This document shows, piece after piece, positions 16,322-25,396 of a DNA stretch of 64,000 bases; positions within the stretch are counted from its first letter, which is position 1, and the number at the start of each line of letters is the position of its first letter. This DNA is from Roseivivax sp. THAF197b. Lineage in GTDB: Bacteria; Pseudomonadota; Alphaproteobacteria; Rhodobacterales; Rhodobacteraceae. Position numbers and translations under genes: made by a program. The notes below the pieces were generated by a model. That model ran no database searches. It was given only the letters and a program-made list of their open reading frames with translations, and had not been told where the DNA came from. The DNA lies in contig NZ_CP045318.1 of assembly GCF_009363255.1 (NCBI RefSeq), positions 472,001 to 536,000 on the forward strand, given 5' to 3'.

Positions 16322-17319
16322 CCGCAGACGTCTCCACGGACGTGCTTGACGCCTTGTGCCCGATGCATCTGCGTGTCGATCCCGCGGGCCGTATTCTTCA
16401 TGGCGGGCCTGCACTTCGGAAGGTGCTTGGCGACATTCAGGGTCGGCACCTGTTCGACATCCTTCGCGTGGATCGTCCCGCTGGAGTGGCAACGCTTGCG
16501 GATCTGCGGGCCCGCGCCGGGCGGAAGCTGCATCTATACGCCGCGACCGCGCCCGACACCCTTCTGGTCGGCCATGCGGTGGTCACGCAGGATGGCGGCG
16601 CGGTGCTGAACCTCGGCTTCGGCATCGGGGTCGCGCCCGCCGTGCAGCGCCACGGCATTACCGGGTCCGACATGGCGCCGACGGACCTGACCATGGAGAT
16701 CCTGTTCCTGATCGAGGCGCAGGGCGTGGCAATGAACGCGTCGCGTCTTCTCAACAGCAAGCTGCAATCCGCGCGCCTCGCGGCAGAAGCGGAGGCCGCG
16801 ACCGACAGGCTCACCGGGCTCGCAAACCGTCGCGCGGCGGAGCTCACGCTCGATGCGCTGGTCGAGGATGAGGCGCCGTTCGGGCTCATCCATCTCGATC
16901 TCGATCACTTCAAGGAGGTGAATGACAGCCATGGACATGCGGCAGGGGATGCCGTCCTGCGTGGCGTGGCCCGCGCGCTCATCGGAACCATCCGGCCCGG
17001 CGATATTGCCGCGCGCATCGGGGGCGACGAATTCCTGCTGATCTTTCCCGATCTGAGCGATGCGCGCCAGTTGGAGGGCCTCTGCGCCCGCCTGATCGCA
17101 CAGATCGCAGGCCTGAACATCCCGCAAGCGCCCCGCGCGATCGTGTCGGCAAGCGCCGGGATCGCGATCTGGCCTGGCGGCCCGGGCGCGGATCTGAACG
17201 CATTGACAGACCGGGCGGACCAGGCGCTCTACGCGTCCAAGCATGCGGGCCGCGGTTGCGCGACCCTCGCGCGCCCCGCCACGGAGCCTGTCGCAATGCA
17301 AAGCGGATCAGCGACATGA
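16318..17319 (+). CDS. Diguanylate cyclase with HNOBA-like N-terminal domain
   Basis: A 333-residue protein. Residues 8-120 resemble the HNOBA (H-NOX-associated) PAS-like domain (CPMHLRVDPAGRILHGGPAL near the start). A predicted helical linker follows, then a GGDEF domain with DLDHFKEVNDSHGHAAGD and GGDEF. The RxxD inhibitory site is intact (RPGD five residues before GGDEF), so product feedback is expected. The ATG overlaps the H-NOX stop as ATGA, so the two proteins are made together and probably form a sensor/output complex controlling cyclic di-GMP. Confidence 0.9.
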   Translation: MTADVSTDVLDALCPMHLRVDPAGRILHGGPALRKVLGDIQGRHLFDILRVDRPAGVATLADLRARAGRKLHLYAATAPDTLLVGHAVVTQDGGAVLNLGFGIGVAPAVQRHGITGSDMAPTDLTMEILFLIEAQGVAMNASRLLNSKLQSARLAAEAEAATDRLTGLANRRAAELTLDALVEDEAPFGLIHLDLDHFKEVNDSHGHAAGDAVLRGVARALIGTIRPGDIAARIGGDEFLLIFPDLSDARQLEGLCARLIAQIAGLNIPQAPRAIVSASAGIAIWPGGPGADLNALTDRADQALYASKHAGRGCATLARPATEPVAMQSGSAT

Positions 17320-17375
17320 TTTTTGGTCTTCGGGTCTTGATCCCCCTGCGGGGAAGCCGTAGATAGCCGCGCAGT

Positions 17376-17450
17376 TGGGGTGTAGCCAAGCGGTAAGGCA
17401 GCGGTTTTTGGTACCGTGTACCGTAGGTTCGAATCCTACCACCCCAGCCA
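17376..17450 (+). tRNA. tRNA-Gln (anticodon TTG)
   Basis: The acceptor stem TGGGGTG pairs with CACCCCA (17440-17446), followed by a G discriminator and an encoded CCA (17448-17450). The anticodon stem GCGGT/ACCGT encloses the 7-base loop TTTTGGT (17406-17412) with anticodon TTG at 17408-17410, reading CAA and CAG. The T-arm GTAGGTTCGAATCCTAC is canonical. No integrase or attachment-site duplication is seen beside it. Confidence 0.97.
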
Positions 17451-17490
17451 CTTTCTGACAGTTTACGGTTCTGCGGCGCTGTGGACGCAT

Positions 17491-17511
17491 CCGCTCGACC
17501 GTATCGAGCGG
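17491..17511. other. Perfect hairpin downstream of tRNA-Gln; rest of 17451-17711 empty
   Basis: CCGCTCGA (17491-17498) and TCGAGCGG (17504-17511) form an 8-bp stem with a 5-base loop, 41 bases after the tRNA. No T-tract follows. It may help end the tRNA transcript. In the rest of the 261-base gap to znuB I see no gene or clear signal. Confidence 0.35.
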
Positions 17512-17711
17512 TGACACGCCGGGCCTTGAGCGAGCACCAACGGCCTATGGCGCACTCGTTCCACCTGGATCCGAGGGCCAAGCATCGGCAGTCCGCGTGG
17601 GAAAGCTGCGCAGATTCGACCGACATACCGCCGCCACGCCATCCATCCACTTCAACGCCAACCCTCCCTGACGGGCCGAGCAGGGAACTCCCAAGGCAGA
17701 CGGCGCAGCTC

Positions 17712-18524
17712 TCATCGACGCAAAGACGCCATTCCGCCCCGCAGCGCGCGCAGCGCGGTTGTCACGGCAAAACACAGGGCCGCGACGCAGACGATCGAAG
17801 GCCCTGCAGGCGTATCGAGGATGTAGGCCGCCTGCAGACCAATCCCCGCAGAGGCCGCGCCGATGCCGGCCGCGATCAGCGCCATGGCCTCGGGTGTGCG
17901 GGACAACGGGCGCGCTGCTGCGGCCGGGATGATCAGCATCGCGGCGATCAGGAGGGCACCTACGACCTTGATCGCAACCGCGACCGTGACGGCCAGCGAC
18001 AAGGTCAGCACCAACTGTTCGCGCTTGGGGTCGATGCCGCTGGCATAGGCCAGTTCCTCGTTCAGCGTCGCGGTCAGGAGCGCGGACCAGCGCCATGCTA
18101 TGAGGCCCGCCACAAGTCCCGCTCCGGCCCAGATGACGGCCAGATCCCCACGGGAGACGGCCAGGATATCACCGAAAAGATAGGCCATCAGGTCGATCCG
18201 GATACCCGACAGGAAGGACACCGCCACAAGCCCGAAGGCGAGTGCGGAATGCGCAAGAACGCCCAGCAGCGTGTCCATCGCGTAGCCCCGCCCGCTCAGG
18301 GCCGAGACGGTCAGCGCCATGACGAGTGCGACAGCCACGGCGCCCAGAAAGATCGACATCTGCAGCGCAAGGGACAGCGCCACGCCGAGGATCGCGGCAT
18401 GGGCGGTGGCATCGCCGAAATAGGCCATGCGCCGCCAGACGACGAAGCTGCCGAGAGGGGCTGCCGCAACCGCGACACCGATGCCCGCAAGCGTGGCGCG
18501 GGTCATGAAATCGTCCAGTATCAC
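17712..18524 (-). CDS. znuB: Zinc ABC transporter permease ZnuB
   Basis: A 270-residue integral membrane protein of the ZnuB/MntB (ABC-3) family with about eight hydrophobic segments and the characteristic GDATAHAAILGVAL near residues 37-50. It forms the membrane channel of the ZnuABC zinc importer. It overlaps the end of znuC by 4 bases, and zur precedes znuC with another 4-base overlap, so zur-znuC-znuB are one transcription unit, divergent from znuA. Confidence 0.94.
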   Translation of the reverse strand: MILDDFMTRATLAGIGVAVAAAPLGSFVVWRRMAYFGDATAHAAILGVALSLALQMSIFLGAVAVALVMALTVSALSGRGYAMDTLLGVLAHSALAFGLVAVSFLSGIRIDLMAYLFGDILAVSRGDLAVIWAGAGLVAGLIAWRWSALLTATLNEELAYASGIDPKREQLVLTLSLAVTVAVAIKVVGALLIAAMLIIPAAAARPLSRTPEAMALIAAGIGAASAGIGLQAAYILDTPAGPSIVCVAALCFAVTTALRALRGGMASLRR

Positions 18525-19279
18525 TCGGCCGCCTCCGTGCTGTCATGGGCGTGTGCCTTGCCATGGGAATGGTCATGGCTGTGGTCATGCTCGTGCCGGT
18601 AAAGCGCAAGCGCCCCATGCGTGCCGGTCCCGAAAAGCGCCCGGTATTCCGGTGCGGAGGACACATGCTCGGGCGTGCCTTGGCAGCAGACATGGCCGTT
18701 CAGGCAGACCACCCGATCCGAGGCCGCCATGACCACATGCAATTCGTGGCTGATCATCAGAACCGCACACCCGGTTTCGCGTCGGACCGCGTCGATCAGT
18801 GCGTAAAAGGCCGCCGAACCCGGCTGGTCGAGCCCGGCCGTGGGCTCATCGAGAAGCAGGATGTCGGGTTTCGCGACCAGCGCGCGGGCCAGAAGCACGC
18901 GCTGAAGCTGCCCGCCCGAAAGCTCCGACATCTGCCGACGGGCGAGCGCGCTCACGCCGGAACGTGCGAGGGCCGCGGCAATCTCCGCCCGCCCGGCGCC
19001 GCCCGGAAGGCGCAGGAACCGCTCCACTGTGATCGGGAGGGTCGGGTCGATATGCAGGCGTTGCGGCAGGTAGCCGAACACGACGCCCGGCGCCCGCGTG
19101 ATCCGCCCCGAACTGGGGGCCACTGCACCCACGATCGCGCGCAGCAGGGTCGTCTTGCCGGACCCGTTGGGGCCGACGATGGTGACGATCTCGCCGCGCT
19201 CCACCTGCAGGGAGACATCGCGCACGACGGTATTGGCGCGGTAGCTGACGCTCATCCGCTCGACATTGATCAGGCTCAT
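18521..19279 (-). CDS. znuC: Zinc ABC transporter ATP-binding protein ZnuC, His-rich tail
   Basis: A 252-residue ABC ATPase with Walker A GPNGSGKTT, signature LSGGQLQR and Walker B LLLDEP, followed by the switch His in MISHELH. It powers ZnuB. The last about 20 residues are very His/Asp-rich (HEHDHSHDHSHGKAHAHD), a cytoplasmic metal-binding tail that could sense or buffer incoming zinc. The ATG at 19279 overlaps the zur stop by 4 bases; longer in-frame upstream sequence lies inside zur and is not coding in this frame. Confidence 0.94.
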   Translation of the reverse strand: MSLINVERMSVSYRANTVVRDVSLQVERGEIVTIVGPNGSGKTTLLRAIVGAVAPSSGRITRAPGVVFGYLPQRLHIDPTLPITVERFLRLPGGAGRAEIAAALARSGVSALARRQMSELSGGQLQRVLLARALVAKPDILLLDEPTAGLDQPGSAAFYALIDAVRRETGCAVLMISHELHVVMAASDRVVCLNGHVCCQGTPEHVSSAPEYRALFGTGTHGALALYRHEHDHSHDHSHGKAHAHDSTEAAE

Positions 19280-19809
19280 GCGGGTGCAGTTCCGGGGCTT
19301 TCTGTCGCGCAGGTCGGGCAGACGCCAAGCGCCTCGACGACCGTGCGTTCGATGTGGAAACCGGTCGCCTCCGCGGCCTCGCCCAAGCTGCCGCGAAGGG
19401 GGACTGATTGCGCCTCGGCCACGGCATCGCACAGGCGGCAGATCAGGAAGGCCGGCGAGTGAGTGGCGCCGGGATGGGCACAGGCGATGAAGGCATTGAG
19501 CCGCTCGATCTTGTGCACGAAACCATGCGCCACGAGGAAATCGAGCGCCCGATAGGCCACCGGCGGCTGTGAGCCGAAACCGGCCGCGTGAAGCTTGTCG
19601 AGCAATTCGTAGGCGCCGAGGGCCCGATGTTCGCCCAGCAGGATCTCGAGCGCGGCGCGACGCACGGGCGTGAAGCGCAGACCTTCTTCCCGGCAATGGG
19701 CCTCGGCGGCGGCGATGCCCGATTCGACGCAATGGTGGTGATCGTGGTCGTCGAACCCGACGGGCTCCTGATCCGGCCGACCGGGATCTGCGGGTGCGGC
19801 ACTTGTCAT
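19276..19809 (-). CDS. zur: Zinc uptake regulator Zur (Fur family)
   Basis: A 177-residue Fur-family repressor. The N-terminal extension has a His-rich stretch (DDHDHHHC, residues 20-27), then the winged helix (FTPVRRAALEILL, QPPVAYRALDFL) and the dimerisation domain with structural zinc CxxC pairs (CRLCD and CPTC). It should repress zinc uptake genes when zinc is sufficient. It is the first gene of zur-znuC-znuB and is divergent from znuA; candidate operators lie in the 56 bases between them. The assigned start overlaps one candidate site, so translation may really begin slightly downstream. Confidence 0.92.
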   Translation of the reverse strand: MTSAAPADPGRPDQEPVGFDDHDHHHCVESGIAAAEAHCREEGLRFTPVRRAALEILLGEHRALGAYELLDKLHAAGFGSQPPVAYRALDFLVAHGFVHKIERLNAFIACAHPGATHSPAFLICRLCDAVAEAQSVPLRGSLGEAAEATGFHIERTVVEALGVCPTCATESPGTAPA

Positions 19810-19850
19810 GTTATCTCATTTCACGTAATGGGCAGTTAATGTTATATAGT
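19808..19850. promoter_or_regulatory. Candidate Zur operators in the zur/znuA intergenic region
   Basis: Two copies of ATGTTAT occur in the short divergent promoter: ATGTTATCTCAT (19808-19819) and ATGTTATATAGT (19839-19850). ATGTTAT is the half-site I recall for alphaproteobacterial Zur boxes. Both right halves are imperfect. TATAGT at 19845-19850 could serve as the znuA -10, so binding there would block transcription. Confidence 0.5.
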
Positions 19851-19865
19851 CACAAGGGGGCGCAG

Positions 19866-20936
19866 ATGTCCAGAAACCTCTTTACGCTGTCGCTGACGGC
19901 AACGCTGATGGCGGGCACCGCGATGGCCGACGTGCCGCGGGTCACCGTCGATATCGCACCCGTGCATTCCCTGGTGGCCCGCGTGATGCAGGGCGCAGGT
20001 GAGCCGGACCTCATCGTGCCCCCCGGTGCCTCGCCGCATGAATACAATCTGCGTCCTTCGGAGGCGAGGGCGCTGCAGGAGGCCGATATCGTCTTCTGGG
20101 TCGGTGAGGACCTCACGCCCTGGATGTCCGATGCGGTGACGACACTGGCCGACGGCGCGGATGTCACGGCGCTTCTCGAGGCCGATGGCGTCACGCTGCT
20201 GGAATTTCGTGAGAATGCACTCTTCGAGGCGCATGCGCATGAGGAGGGCGAGCACGGGCACGAGGAACACGCCGAGGGCGAGGATCACGAGCACGAGCAT
20301 GAGGAGCATGCCGAGGGCGAAGATCATGACCACGAGCATGAAGAGCATGCCGAGGGCGAAGATCACGACCACGGGCATGAGGAGCATGCCGAGGAAGGTG
20401 GCCACGACCACGACCATGCCCATGGCGCGCATGACCCGCATGCCTGGCTTTCGCCAGACAATGCGTCGGTCTGGCTGGATGTGATCGCGTCCGAACTGTC
20501 CTCTGCCGATCCGGACAATGCCGGAACCTACTTCGGCAACGCGGCTGCCGCCAAGGAAGAGCTCGCGACCCTGTCGGCCGAGGTGAACGCGACCCTCGAT
20601 CCGGTGCGCGGCGGTGCGTTCGTCGTCTTTCACGACGCCTACCAGTATTTCGAGACCGCCTTCGATATCTCCGCCTCGGGCGCGATTTCGCTGTCGGACG
20701 CTGCTGATCCCAGCCCGTCGCGGATCGCCGAGATCCAGGGCCGCGTCGCCGATGAGGGTATCCAGTGCGTTCTGTCGGAGCCGCAATACGATCCCGGCAT
20801 CGTCGCGACGGTCATGGACGGGACAGAGGCGAACACCGCAGTTCTCGACCCTCTCGGCTCCGATCTTGAGCCGGGGCCGGACCTTTACCCGCAAATGCTG
20901 CGCAATCTTGCAAGCGCGCTGGCAGCCTGCCTCTGA
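19866..20936 (+). CDS. znuA: Zinc ABC transporter substrate-binding protein ZnuA
   Basis: A 356-residue periplasmic zinc-binding protein with a Sec signal peptide (residues 1-21, ending AMA). All expected zinc ligands are in context: His58 in SPHEY, His in DPHAWLSP, His in VVFHDAYQYF, and Glu in LSEPQYDP. The charged loop between the first two sites is greatly extended (about residues 120-196) and consists of repeated HEEHAEGEDHDHEH-like units from four tandem 39-bp repeats. The ATG at 19866 begins the signal peptide; an in-frame start at 19794 would add non-family residues across the promoter. It is transcribed away from zur-znuC-znuB. Confidence 0.95.
   Translation: MSRNLFTLSLTATLMAGTAMADVPRVTVDIAPVHSLVARVMQGAGEPDLIVPPGASPHEYNLRPSEARALQEADIVFWVGEDLTPWMSDAVTTLADGADVTALLEADGVTLLEFRENALFEAHAHEEGEHGHEEHAEGEDHEHEHEEHAEGEDHDHEHEEHAEGEDHDHGHEEHAEEGGHDHDHAHGAHDPHAWLSPDNASVWLDVIASELSSADPDNAGTYFGNAAAAKEELATLSAEVNATLDPVRGGAFVVFHDAYQYFETAFDISASGAISLSDAADPSPSRIAEIQGRVADEGIQCVLSEPQYDPGIVATVMDGTEANTAVLDPLGSDLEPGPDLYPQMLRNLASALAACL
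20262..20417 (+). repeat. Four tandem 39-bp repeats coding a His/Glu/Asp-rich loop
   Basis: Repeat units at 20262-20300, 20301-20339, 20340-20378 and 20379-20417 each encode 13 residues of the form EEHAEGEDHDHEH. The fourth unit is the most diverged. They are in frame within znuA and lengthen its metal-binding loop. Third-position differences between units suggest the protein sequence is under selection. Confidence 0.9.
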
Positions 20937-21040
20937 CATTTCGGGCCGGGACGCGATGGGGCATGCGCTCTGTCGCGTATCCGGGCCGGGGAGCTCCTAC
21001 CTGTGGGACCGATCTGCGCCGCATGTCCCCGGTAGCGCGT

Positions 21041-21069
21041 CGGTCAGCCCATCCCGTTAGGGCTGACCG
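21041..21069. other. Strong hairpin between convergent znuA and glycerate kinase
   Basis: CGGTCAGCCC (21041-21050) and GGGCTGACCG (21060-21069) form a perfect 10-bp stem with a 9-base loop that contains the stop codon of the glycerate kinase gene. Neither side has a T-tract. It probably marks the transcript ends of both convergent units. Confidence 0.5.
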
Positions 21070-22346
21070 TCCAACTCGGGCGGCATCACGAGGATCGCGC
21101 GGAAATCGTTGACATTGGTCAGGGTCGGTCCCGTCACGATCTGCCCGTCGATGGCCCCGAAAAACCCGTGGGCATCGTTGTCGTCGAGCGCCGCTTGCGG
21201 ATCGAGCCCGCGCGCCCGCGCAGCGTTCAGGGTCTCGGGACCGGCATAGGCGCCTGCGACCTCCGCCGCGCCGTCAACGCCGTCCGTATCGCATGCCAGC
21301 ACATGGATGCCCCGCGCGCCATTGAGCGCGAGCGCGGCGGCCAGCGTGAACTCGGCATTCGGTCCGCCGACACCGTTGCCCCGGCGGGTCACCGTGCATT
21401 CGCCACCCGATAGCAGCAGAATGGGCATTCCTCGGTCGCGGGCCTCCTCGCGCAGCGCCAAGGCCATCTGCGCCTGCTCTGCCGCCACCACGCGCGCCTC
21501 TCCCTCGATCGCGTCACCGAGGATGCGCACATCGATCCCGTGGGATTTTGCGTCCTCGGCGGCGGCGTCCAGCGATTGCGAGGGGGCCGCAACGATCTGG
21601 GTCTCCGCACGTGCGAGCCTGGAATCCTCCGGCGCCACAACGCCTGAGCCTGCGTTCAGTACCCGGCCCGCGGCGTCCGGCACATCGACCGCGTAACGCG
21701 CGAGTATCTCAAGGGCGTCCTGCGGCGTGGAGCGTTCTCCGACGGTGGGGCCGGAGGCGATCTCGGCCGGATCGTCCCCCGGCACGTCCGAGATCAGGAG
21801 CGAGACCAGCTGCGCGGGATGACATGCAGCGGCCAGCTGCCCGCCCTTAACACGGCTCAGATGCTTGCGAACCACGTTCATCGCGCCGATGGGCGCGCCG
21901 GAGGCCAGAAGGGCCGCGTTGACCGCGCGCTTGTCCTCGAGCGACAGGCCGTGCGCAGGCGCACATAGCAGCGCAGAGCCACCGCCCGAGATCAGCGCGA
22001 GCACCGTGTCATCCGCCCCGAGACCGGACAGAAGGTCGAGCATGCGCGCCGTGGCCGCAACGCCCGCCTGATCCGGCACCGGATGGGCGGCCTCGACGAT
22101 CTCGATCCCGCGCGTGGGGCGGCCATAGCCGTAACGCGTGATCACGAGCCCCTCGCAGGGGCCAAGCGCATCCTCGACGGCCTCGGCCATGCGCGCGCTG
22201 GCCTTGCCCGCGCCGATCACGACGAAGCGTCCGGCGGGCCGGTCGGGCAGATGCGTCGGGACCACCTGCATCGGGTCCGCGACGGCGACAGCGCGCCGGA
22301 ACAGCCGGGTCAAAAGATCGCGCGGGTCGAAGGGCCTGTCGGACAT
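21057..22346 (-). CDS. Glycerate 2-kinase (GckA/TtuD type, DUF4147-MOFRL)
   Basis: A 429-residue protein of the type II glycerate kinase family, which converts D-glycerate to 2-phosphoglycerate with ATP. The N-terminal DUF4147 domain shows VIGAGKASARMAEA and LISGGGSALL, and the C-terminal MOFRL domain shows LLLSGGECTVTRRGNGVGGPNAEF and the DTDGVDG motif. It is the last gene of a seven-gene operon, 3 bases after the sugar isomerase gene. Its presence beside a glycosylglycerate hydrolase indicates that glycerate is released by this pathway and fed into lower glycolysis. The old label hydroxypyruvate reductase for this family is probably wrong here. Confidence 0.9.
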   Translation of the reverse strand: MSDRPFDPRDLLTRLFRRAVAVADPMQVVPTHLPDRPAGRFVVIGAGKASARMAEAVEDALGPCEGLVITRYGYGRPTRGIEIVEAAHPVPDQAGVAATARMLDLLSGLGADDTVLALISGGGSALLCAPAHGLSLEDKRAVNAALLASGAPIGAMNVVRKHLSRVKGGQLAAACHPAQLVSLLISDVPGDDPAEIASGPTVGERSTPQDALEILARYAVDVPDAAGRVLNAGSGVVAPEDSRLARAETQIVAAPSQSLDAAAEDAKSHGIDVRILGDAIEGEARVVAAEQAQMALALREEARDRGMPILLLSGGECTVTRRGNGVGGPNAEFTLAAALALNGARGIHVLACDTDGVDGAAEVAGAYAGPETLNAARARGLDPQAALDDNDAHGFFGAIDGQIVTGPTLTNVNDFRAILVMPPELDGQP

Positions 22347-22349
22347 GGT

Positions 22350-23036
22350 TCAGGCGAGCCAGGTCGCGTAATCGCTGACCAGAAGGTGCACGGGGTCCGT
22401 GTCCTCTTCGATGGTCGCGAAGCGGCCGATGGGTTCGCGGAAGATGTTGTCGGTCTCATCGTCGTTGACGGTCGAGACCTCGCCCACCAGCACGTCGCCG
22501 CCTTCGCCCCAGAAGGCATGCCAATCGCCGGGCATGAGCGTGACGCTTTCGCCGGGCGCGAGGTGCAGCTTCTCGCCGGGGCCGTAGTCGCGCAGGATGC
22601 CGTCGCACATCACCTGGCCGCCGCGATCACCCGCAAAGCCACCGTTTTCGTCCGACCCGTAAAGCTCGATGATGAGCGTGGCGCCGCCGCGATTGATGAT
22701 ATCCTCGGCCTTGATGACATGGGTGTGCATCGGCGAAAGCTGATCCTGGCGCGAGATCAAGAGCTTCTCGGCGTAGCACATGCCGCGCCCGGCGGTCAGA
22801 TCCGCGAGCCTGCCATTGCGGAGCGTGAAGAGAAACAACCCCATCTCGTCGAAGCGTCCCGCACCGTAATCGGTGATGTCCCAGCCGCACCGCGCCTCGA
22901 TCACGTGCCGCGCCGTTGCGGCCTGGTCGCGGAACGTGCCGGGCGACCAATAGGCGAAGGGCGGCAGGGTGAAGCCGTGGCGGCGGATCATGTCATCCGC
23001 TGCGCGCAGGATCTCGTTGATCTCCGAGCGTTTCAT
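22350..23036 (-). CDS. D-lyxose/D-mannose isomerase family protein
   Basis: A 228-residue cupin-type sugar isomerase resembling D-lyxose ketol-isomerase. The metal ligands are His104 and His106 (MHTHVIKAEDI), Glu111 and His173 (DWHAFW). Characterised members interconvert D-lyxose/D-xylulose and D-mannose/D-fructose. In this operon, mannose to fructose is the likely reaction, using mannose released by the hydrolase encoded just upstream. The start at 23036 overlaps the hydrolase stop by 4 bases (ATGA); an in-frame extension is excluded because it lies in the hydrolase gene. Confidence 0.85.
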   Translation of the reverse strand: MKRSEINEILRAADDMIRRHGFTLPPFAYWSPGTFRDQAATARHVIEARCGWDITDYGAGRFDEMGLFLFTLRNGRLADLTAGRGMCYAEKLLISRQDQLSPMHTHVIKAEDIINRGGATLIIELYGSDENGGFAGDRGGQVMCDGILRDYGPGEKLHLAPGESVTLMPGDWHAFWGEGGDVLVGEVSTVNDDETDNIFREPIGRFATIEEDTDPVHLLVSDYATWLA

Positions 23037-24310
23037 GCATCCTCCTTCGCGCCGGTCAGGAACTCGATAACCATCGCCGCCGTCCAGGTAAATCGGCCAC
23101 CGCCACAAGGCTCGCCGGATTTCGGGTCGTAATACTCGGCAAATCCGGATTGTTCGATGAGATTGAGGCTGTCGGTCACGATCCGGTCGACGACCGAGGC
23201 TTCACCGGCGGCCTTCAACCCGTCCGCGATCATGTAGTTGACGATGAGCCAGAGCGGCCCGCGCCAGTAGCGTTTGCCATCATAGTCCGGGGATGCCGGG
23301 TCATGGCTCGGCACCATGAAGCGTGCCTTCGTGCCGATATCGTCGATCCGGCGCGCGATGGCCGTGGCCCGCGCCTTCGGTACGGCGGCAAAGACAGGGA
23401 GGAGCCCGCCGACCGAAGGGCTTTCGACCCGCTTCCCCACCGCGCGGTCGAAACAGAGATACTGGCCATGGGTGTCGCTCCAGAGCGTCTCGAGCGCGGC
23501 AATGCCCCTTTCCGCGAGCGTCCGGGACCGCTCTGCGATCCGGGTCTCTCCCAAGGCTTCGGCCAAGCGGGCCAGATCGCTGCAGGAGCGGATCAGGATC
23601 GCGTTGAAGCCGGGATCGACCACCCGAAACGGGGAGGCGTCGTGCAACACCGAATTGTCCCAATCGAGATCGCGGAAATGCTGAACGAGCGCGATGTAGG
23701 CCTCGTATTGCGCCTGGGTTGGTCGGTGTTCGGGGTTGGCGTGCTGCGTGTCGCGCCGGGTGAAGGGGGCGACGCCCTCGGTCGGCACCCGGCCCAGTGC
23801 CGCGTCCCAATCGACCGAATTGTCCCGTCCCGATTCCCACGGATGGATGATCGCGACGAGCCCTGTGCCTTGCGGGTCGCGACAGCGATAGAACCATTCG
23901 TGCCACGCCGCGACCTTCGGCAGGAGGGCGCAGGCGCGGTCCCGGGCGAGGTCCGTGTCGCAGGCGCGCTCGAACAGCCGGTTGAGCGCAAAACCCGCCA
24001 CCGCAGGCTGCGTGATCCCCGATGTCGGCACCTCTCGGCCCGTCTGCCAGACCGATGGGCCTGGGAAATAGCCATCGTCTTCCTTGTGAAAGACGATATG
24101 CGGCACCATCCCGTCCTCCCATTGATGCGCGAACAGGGTGTCGATCTCGGTCCATGCGCGGGCTTCGTCGAAATGACCGAAGCCAAGCGCCGTCAGGCAT
24201 GAATCCCAGTTCCATTGGAAGGGATAGAGGCCCTTTGTGGGCACCGTGTAGGTGCCGCGATCGTTTTCGCGCAGGATCGCGAAGGCCTTTTCGATACGTG
24301 TATCGGACAT
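23033..24310 (-). CDS. GH63-type mannosylglycerate/glucosylglycerate hydrolase
   Basis: A 425-residue (alpha/alpha)6-barrel glycoside hydrolase of the GH63/trehalase-like group that includes Thermus mannosylglycerate hydrolase and mycobacterial glucosylglycerate hydrolase. The probable general acid is Asp163 in HPWESGRDNS, and the probable base Glu392 in FAEYYDPKSGEPCGG. FQWNWDS at residues 31-37 is another family signature. No signal peptide is present, so it acts in the cytoplasm on an imported solute. It lies 9 bases after the ABC ATPase gene and overlaps the isomerase gene. A role in releasing glycerate is strongly supported by the glycerate kinase two genes downstream. Confidence 0.83.
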   Translation of the reverse strand: MSDTRIEKAFAILRENDRGTYTVPTKGLYPFQWNWDSCLTALGFGHFDEARAWTEIDTLFAHQWEDGMVPHIVFHKEDDGYFPGPSVWQTGREVPTSGITQPAVAGFALNRLFERACDTDLARDRACALLPKVAAWHEWFYRCRDPQGTGLVAIIHPWESGRDNSVDWDAALGRVPTEGVAPFTRRDTQHANPEHRPTQAQYEAYIALVQHFRDLDWDNSVLHDASPFRVVDPGFNAILIRSCSDLARLAEALGETRIAERSRTLAERGIAALETLWSDTHGQYLCFDRAVGKRVESPSVGGLLPVFAAVPKARATAIARRIDDIGTKARFMVPSHDPASPDYDGKRYWRGPLWLIVNYMIADGLKAAGEASVVDRIVTDSLNLIEQSGFAEYYDPKSGEPCGGGRFTWTAAMVIEFLTGAKEDA

Positions 24311-24319
24311 GGAATTTCC

Positions 24320-25363
<1,044 letters not shown>

Positions 25364-25396
25364 TGATCTCACTCCCTTGAGCGACGCGTCCGCATC

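Noticed and set aside
17376..17711. tRNA-Gln as an integration site for a mobile element
   Set aside because: No integrase, duplicated tRNA 3' end or foreign-looking composition is seen next to it.
17545..18096. A 183-codon minus-strand frame overlapping znuB
   Set aside because: It is in a different frame from znuB, which has full family motifs over most of the region; the remainder lacks any domain.
20262..20417. Tandem 39-bp repeats considered as a CRISPR array
   Set aside because: There are no spacers; the repeats are contiguous, in frame and encode a His-rich loop of ZnuA.
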